Source of the DNA: Pseudomonadales bacterium
Lineage (GTDB): Bacteria > Pseudomonadota > Gammaproteobacteria > Pseudomonadales > Azotimanducaceae
Assembly: GCA_029244465.1 (NCBI GenBank)
Contig: JAQWQN010000140.1
Coordinates: 1-26,057, forward strand
Direction of reading: 5' to 3'
Length of the DNA: 26,057 nt
Shown: piece after piece, positions 23,040 to 26,057 of the stretch
How positions within the stretch are numbered: position 1 is the stretch's first letter
How the letters are laid out: each line of letters opens with the position of its first letter
Program-made: the position numbers and the translations under genes
The notes under the pieces: generated by a model
Database searches by the model: none
What the model was told of the DNA's origin: nothing
Seen by the model: the letters and a program-made list of their open reading frames with translations, nothing else

Positions 23040-23651
23040 ATGAAAAGCGCAATCAAACAATATGTAAGTCAACTAGCGATCCCGCTCGCTGTGATTGGGG
23101 TTATGAGTTTGGTCGCCACAAGCTTGGCGGTGAGTCATGTTCTCGCACACCAAGGTTACGAAAACTACACCCTTGCGAAGCCAGTTGCGATGCAACGGGT
23201 GATTCGACAAGCCCAAGTTGATCGCTTTGGTGGACAAGTCAGCTCGGCCTTTGGCATTAATCATAGTGTCGCGACTGAGTTTGCTGATTGGATTCTGGAA
23301 GCCTCAGAACGACAAGACCTGGCACCTGAGCTGCTCGCGAGTCTTGTGCTAACAGAGAGCTCATTTAGGAAGCATGTTCGTTCCAACGTGGGTGCGGTTG
23401 GGCCGGCCCAAATTCGTCCCGACTACTGGGGCAATTTTTGCGGCGCGGACGACCTGCATGATCCCGAACAGAACATTTACTGCGGTGCGCAGATCTTATC
23501 GCACCTCTTAGAGCGCTGTGGTGGCGATCGCACGTGTGCGTTGGGAGCCTATAATGTGGGCCCGTATGCGAACAGAGCCAATGCAGCTGCTCGCTACGTC
23601 TCCAAGGTTGACCGCTATCAGGATAGCCTAGAAGCAGCAGCTTCTCTTTAG
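23040..23651 (+). CDS. SLT-family lytic transglycosylase, membrane-anchored
   Basis: 203 residues. One N-terminal hydrophobic helix (about 12-36) anchors or exports the protein. The lysozyme-like SLT domain has catalytic Glu106 in LASLVLTESSF, GAVGPAQIRPDYW near 118, an IYCGAQILSHLLERC helix and GAYNVGP near 176, the usual order for this family. It cleaves peptidoglycan glycan strands, leaving 1,6-anhydroMurNAc ends. Four cysteines may form disulfides in the periplasm. The ATG at 23040 has AGGG only one base away, too close for a normal ribosome site, so start or leader is unusual. The 3' end overlaps a partial 24-bp duplication. Confidence 0.88.
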   Translation: MKSAIKQYVSQLAIPLAVIGVMSLVATSLAVSHVLAHQGYENYTLAKPVAMQRVIRQAQVDRFGGQVSSAFGINHSVATEFADWILEASERQDLAPELLASLVLTESSFRKHVRSNVGAVGPAQIRPDYWGNFCGADDLHDPEQNIYCGAQILSHLLERCGGDRTCALGAYNVGPYANRANAAARYVSKVDRYQDSLEAAASL

Positions 23652-23667
23652 CTAGAAGCAGCAGCTT
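23628..23667. repeat. Partial 24-bp tandem duplication over the transglycosylase stop
   Basis: CTAGAAGCAGCAGCTT occurs at 23628-23643 and again at 23652-23667, a 24-bp period that spans the transglycosylase TAG. The first copy encodes the C-terminal LEAAA; the second lies just after the stop. Each unit can also fold as a short GAAGC/GCTTC hairpin. Confidence 0.8.
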
Positions 23668-23743
23668 GCTGGCGAAGAGAACTCTACAAAGCGCCACTTA
23701 TACTAGGTACACTCGTTCCAATTTGGTCGAAATGAGATACCCA

Positions 23744-24115
23744 ATGTATAACCGCCTCACTAGTTTACTCCTTGCGATTTTACTCTTCGCCAGCGCCCCT
23801 GCGGGTGCCGAAGGGCCAAAACCAGCTTTTTTGCAGCCTGACGTGCTAAAGGCTGCCTTAGCGATTAATCTCACCGACGAGCAGAAGCCAGTTTTTCGTG
23901 ATGCGATCACGGCATTTGCACAGTCGCGTATTGACGCGCTTGGAAAGCTGATGCGAGGCAATCAGCGTACTGGCATTGATCGACGTTGGAAGTCGAAAAC
24001 CCGCGCCATTTTGAAGGAAATGGATGACACGCTTCGGCCAGTTTTGACTGAAGATCAGTGGCCTGCCTATGAAGATTATCGAGAAGCGCTCAAAGCAAAC
24101 CTGCGAGGTCTTTAG
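23744..24115 (+). CDS. Small secreted helical protein, Spy/CpxP-like features
   Basis: 123 residues from the ATG at 23744; an in-frame ATG at 23732 is equally possible. A signal peptide (LLLAILLFASAPAGA|E, cleavage near residue 22) is followed by a helical domain with LTDEQKPVFRDAITAFAQSR and LTEDQWPAYEDYREAL. The LT-x-x-Q repeats resemble periplasmic Spy/CpxP-type chaperone or metal-response proteins, but no signature is strong enough to name it. No cysteine is present. A TATACT at 23699-23704 is a possible -10 element about 40 bp upstream, without a good -35. It lies between the transglycosylase and LLM copy 5 on the same strand. Confidence 0.7.
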   Translation: MYNRLTSLLLAILLFASAPAGAEGPKPAFLQPDVLKAALAINLTDEQKPVFRDAITAFAQSRIDALGKLMRGNQRTGIDRRWKSKTRAILKEMDDTLRPVLTEDQWPAYEDYREALKANLRGL

Positions 24116-24143
24116 CCGCATGGTGGTAACAGAGAGAAAATAG

Positions 24144-25016
24144 ATGACGGATTTTGGATTGTTGATTTTTGCGACGGATTATTCGATCGCGCCAAGTACC
24201 CTTGCGCTAGAGGCAGAAAAATTTGGCTTTGAATCCTTGTTCTTTCCTGAACACACCCATATCCCGGCAAGCCGACAATCGCCGTGGCCCGGTGGGCGTG
24301 AGCTTCCCCAGGAGTACTGGCATACGCATGATCCTTTCGTTTCTCTGATGGCCGCGGCTGCCGTCACCAGTGAGATCAAGGTAGGTACTGGTATTGCGCT
24401 GGTGACCGAGCGTGATCCGATCTTAATGGCTAAACAAGCGGCCACACTCGACTTTTTATCGAACGGCCGTTTCCTGATGGGTATAGGTGCAGGTTGGAAT
24501 GCGGAAGAAATGGAGAACCATGGCACCCCGTTTGCTGATCGTTGGAAGATTTTGCGAGAACGCATACTGGCCATGAAACAGATCTGGACCGAGGAGGAGG
24601 CTGAATACCACGGTAAGTATGTGGATTTTGACAAAGTCTGGTCCCACCCCAAGCCGAAACAAGCGGGTGGACCACCAATACTCATGGGCGCATCGTCGAA
24701 GTACACCTATAAGCGCATTGCTGAGTACTGCGATGGTTGGTTTCCAATTTATCAGGACCAAGACCGTGCGTCGGCGAGTGGTGCTATTGATTATGGTGAG
24801 GGGATGCGACTGACAAGAGAGGCGTGGCAAGAGGCGGGGCGCGAAGGCCAACCCAGCTTTAGTGTCTTTGGTGTTGGACCCGATCCGAAGGCGGTTGAAC
24901 GTCTGATAGAGACTGGCTTCGAGCGCGTGATTTTCGCCCTGCCGTCTGCCGATGCGGACACCGTATTGCCGATGGTTGAGAACTACGCGGCTATAGCGCA
25001 CACGTTTAACGCCTAG
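24144..25016 (+). CDS. LLM-class oxidoreductase, Rv2161c-like (copy 5)
   Basis: 290 residues, a shorter LLM form. FATDYSIAPSTLALEAEKFG, SLFFPEHTHIPASRQSPWPG, VGTGIALVTERDPILMAKQA, DFLSNGRFLMGIGAGWNAEE and the shorter C-terminus resemble the Rv2161c/TIGR03619-type F420-dependent oxidoreductases. It differs from the other four copies. The substrate is unknown. The YkgJ-like gene begins 7 bp after its stop. Confidence 0.9.
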   Translation: MTDFGLLIFATDYSIAPSTLALEAEKFGFESLFFPEHTHIPASRQSPWPGGRELPQEYWHTHDPFVSLMAAAAVTSEIKVGTGIALVTERDPILMAKQAATLDFLSNGRFLMGIGAGWNAEEMENHGTPFADRWKILRERILAMKQIWTEEEAEYHGKYVDFDKVWSHPKPKQAGGPPILMGASSKYTYKRIAEYCDGWFPIYQDQDRASASGAIDYGEGMRLTREAWQEAGREGQPSFSVFGVGPDPKAVERLIETGFERVIFALPSADADTVLPMVENYAAIAHTFNA

Positions 25017-25023
25017 TGCGCTT

Positions 25024-25278
25024 GTGCAGTGTCGTGAGCGATGTGGCGCGTGCTGTATCGCGCCATCTATTTCCTCCTCAATACCTGGTATGCCCTCGGG
25101 TAAGCCAGCTGGTGTGCGCTGTGTTCAACTGACGGATGATGATCGGTGTGGAATCTTTGGCGAACCAACGCGACCGCGTGTTTGTCACAAGTTCCTGGCT
25201 GAGCGTGACATCTGTGGTCACAGTCGTGCCGAAGCGCTTCTGATCCTTACGAACTTAGAAGAGGGCGCAGTAGATTAG
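25024..25278 (+). CDS. YkgJ-family cysteine cluster protein
   Basis: 84 residues with eight cysteines at 3, 7, 10, 11, 33, 42, 54 and 64: CRERCGACC, VRCVQL, DRCGIF, RPRVCHKF and DICG. This is the YkgJ/UPF0153 pattern, thought to bind a metal (zinc or iron-sulfur); no reaction is established. The start is a GTG at 25024 with no clear ribosome site, 7 bp after the LLM stop, so translation may be coupled. The 3' end overlaps the convergent HAD gene by 32 bp. Confidence 0.85.
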   Translation: MQCRERCGACCIAPSISSSIPGMPSGKPAGVRCVQLTDDDRCGIFGEPTRPRVCHKFLAERDICGHSRAEALLILTNLEEGAVD

Positions 25279-25849
25279 CCACATCCGCTTCCGTTTTGCT
25301 GTGGTGTGCATCGATTCCCGCTGCTAATGCGCCGTCGATGTTTTCCATCGTATCGTCGATAAATAAGACCTCTTCCGGTAACGCTCCCATCCGTTGGCAA
25401 ACGTCTAAGTAAGCATCGGGGCTGGGCTTGCGACGTCCAATTTCTGAAGAAACGTATATCTCCTCAAAGGGCGAAAGTTCCTGCGCGAATAAACTTCGCC
25501 AACAATTCGCATGGGTGTCATTCGTGTTAGAAAAAGCAAACAGGCGGTGCCGAGCTCTCAGTTGCGGTAAAAGCTCGATCACACTGGGAAAAGGAGACGT
25601 CCAAAGATCGTTCCACCCCTTTTGCCAGGCCTCGATACTCAGTGTGATATCAAATTTTTTGCCGAGATGACTCGTATATTCCGCGAAATCGATCGCTCCG
25701 ACTTCATGTTGTTTATAAGCGGAATCTAACGCCCAGCGCTCGTAAAACCGTTTTTCTGAAACTTGGGCTGAATTGGCCCAACTTGTAAAAACGCGCCTGA
25801 AGTCGACGCCAATGACGACATTACCTAAATCTAGCAGAATAAATTTCAT
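25247..25849 (-). CDS. YihX-like HAD hydrolase
   Basis: 200 residues. Motif I is LLDLGNVVIG, with nucleophile Asp7 and Gly in place of the usual second Asp (the YihX DLGNV form); motif II is FAFSNTND, motif III the Lys in GRRKPSPDAY, and motif IV FIDDTMEN. The insert and overall length agree with E. coli YihX, an alpha-glucose-1-phosphate phosphatase; related enzymes include 2-haloacid dehalogenases. A sugar-phosphate substrate is likely but not proven. It is convergent with and overlaps the YkgJ-family gene. The 132 bp between it and the upstream partial gene contain no gene. Confidence 0.88.
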   Translation of the reverse strand: MKFILLDLGNVVIGVDFRRVFTSWANSAQVSEKRFYERWALDSAYKQHEVGAIDFAEYTSHLGKKFDITLSIEAWQKGWNDLWTSPFPSVIELLPQLRARHRLFAFSNTNDTHANCWRSLFAQELSPFEEIYVSSEIGRRKPSPDAYLDVCQRMGALPEEVLFIDDTMENIDGALAAGIDAHHSKTEADVANLLRPLLSS

Positions 25850-25981
25850 GCGTTGGTGACTGCCATATCGTTTTTGTGCTCGGTTATATCGACGACCTCG
25901 CTTGTGCCGAAAGGTACAATGTTATGCTGCCCTCCCGCTCCGATTGCAGCGAGCCCCCTTGGCAAGACCCTATCGCCTAGC

Positions 25982-26057
25982 CTACCAAGCGTAAGCCTCT
26001 GGTGATGGACCACAGGGTGGAAATATCTCGTCGAGTTTTGTGAGGACTGCCTTCTCG
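25982..26057 (-). CDS. C-terminal fragment of an unknown protein (truncated by window edge)
   Basis: The minus strand is open from the window edge to a TAG at 25982-25984, reading EKAVLTKLDEIFPPCGPSP and then EAYAW. The stretch looks like a genuine protein C-terminus and lies on the strand of the next gene, but only 24 residues are visible and no family can be named. Confidence 0.4.
   Translation of the reverse strand, partial: EKAVLTKLDEIFPPCGPSPEAYAW

Overview
The window reads as a chromosomal segment of a Gram-negative bacterium, most likely an environmental (probably marine) gammaproteobacterium. The grounds are a class A penicillin-binding protein of PBP1b type with a UB2H region and a neighbouring TPR lipoprotein, a GlcDEF glycolate oxidase very close in motif layout to that of E. 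coli, a YihX-type HAD phosphatase, an outer-membrane beta-barrel and an abundance of luciferase-like monooxygenase (LLM) genes. No rRNA, tRNA, CRISPR array, insertion sequence or phage gene was seen. Gene packing is tight, with several stop/start overlaps.

Layout. 1-1160 (minus): a SIMPL/DUF541 periplasmic protein cut by the window edge, preceded by a RidA-family protein. 1385-6017 (plus): an outer-membrane barrel, then the overlapping glycolate oxidase operon glcD-glcE-glcF. 5986-9870 (minus): an envelope block, mrcB (PBP1b), a candidate LpoP-like TPR lipoprotein, a DUF4177 protein and a YidD-TM2 fusion. 9871-10282 holds no intact gene but carries what looks like a decayed reading frame. 10283-11405: a membrane-anchored DsbA-like protein divergent from a small glutaredoxin-like protein. 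11598-14931 (plus): a tightly coupled trio of LLM oxidoreductase, hexapeptide acyltransferase and a PhyH-type dioxygenase carrying a HEAT-repeat tail. 14932-19444: an APH/ACAD10-like phosphotransferase divergent from an LLM oxidoreductase, a crotonase-fold protein and a sodium:solute symporter. 19520-20585: a DUF4396 membrane protein and a broken histidine phosphatase. 20663-22747: two tandem paralogous LLM oxidoreductases. 23040-25016: a lytic transglycosylase, a small secreted protein and a fifth LLM oxidoreductase. 25024-26057: a YkgJ-type cysteine-cluster protein, a YihX-like HAD hydrolase and the end of an unknown gene.

How the genes may work together. glcDEF encodes the three subunits that oxidise glycolate to glyoxylate and pass the electrons to the membrane. 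The mrcB block serves peptidoglycan synthesis and envelope assembly. The 11.6-25.0 kb stretch is dominated by redox enzymes acting on unknown small molecules: five LLM proteins, an Fe(II)/2-oxoglutarate-type dioxygenase, a CoA-ester enzyme, a kinase-like protein of the kind associated with acyl-CoA metabolism, and an importer. The best candidate for an undescribed system is the LLM/acyltransferase/PhyH-HEAT trio with the adjacent LLM/crotonase/symporter/phosphotransferase group. Its substrate cannot be read from sequence. No F420 biosynthesis gene lies in the window, so whether the LLM enzymes use F420 or FMN is open.
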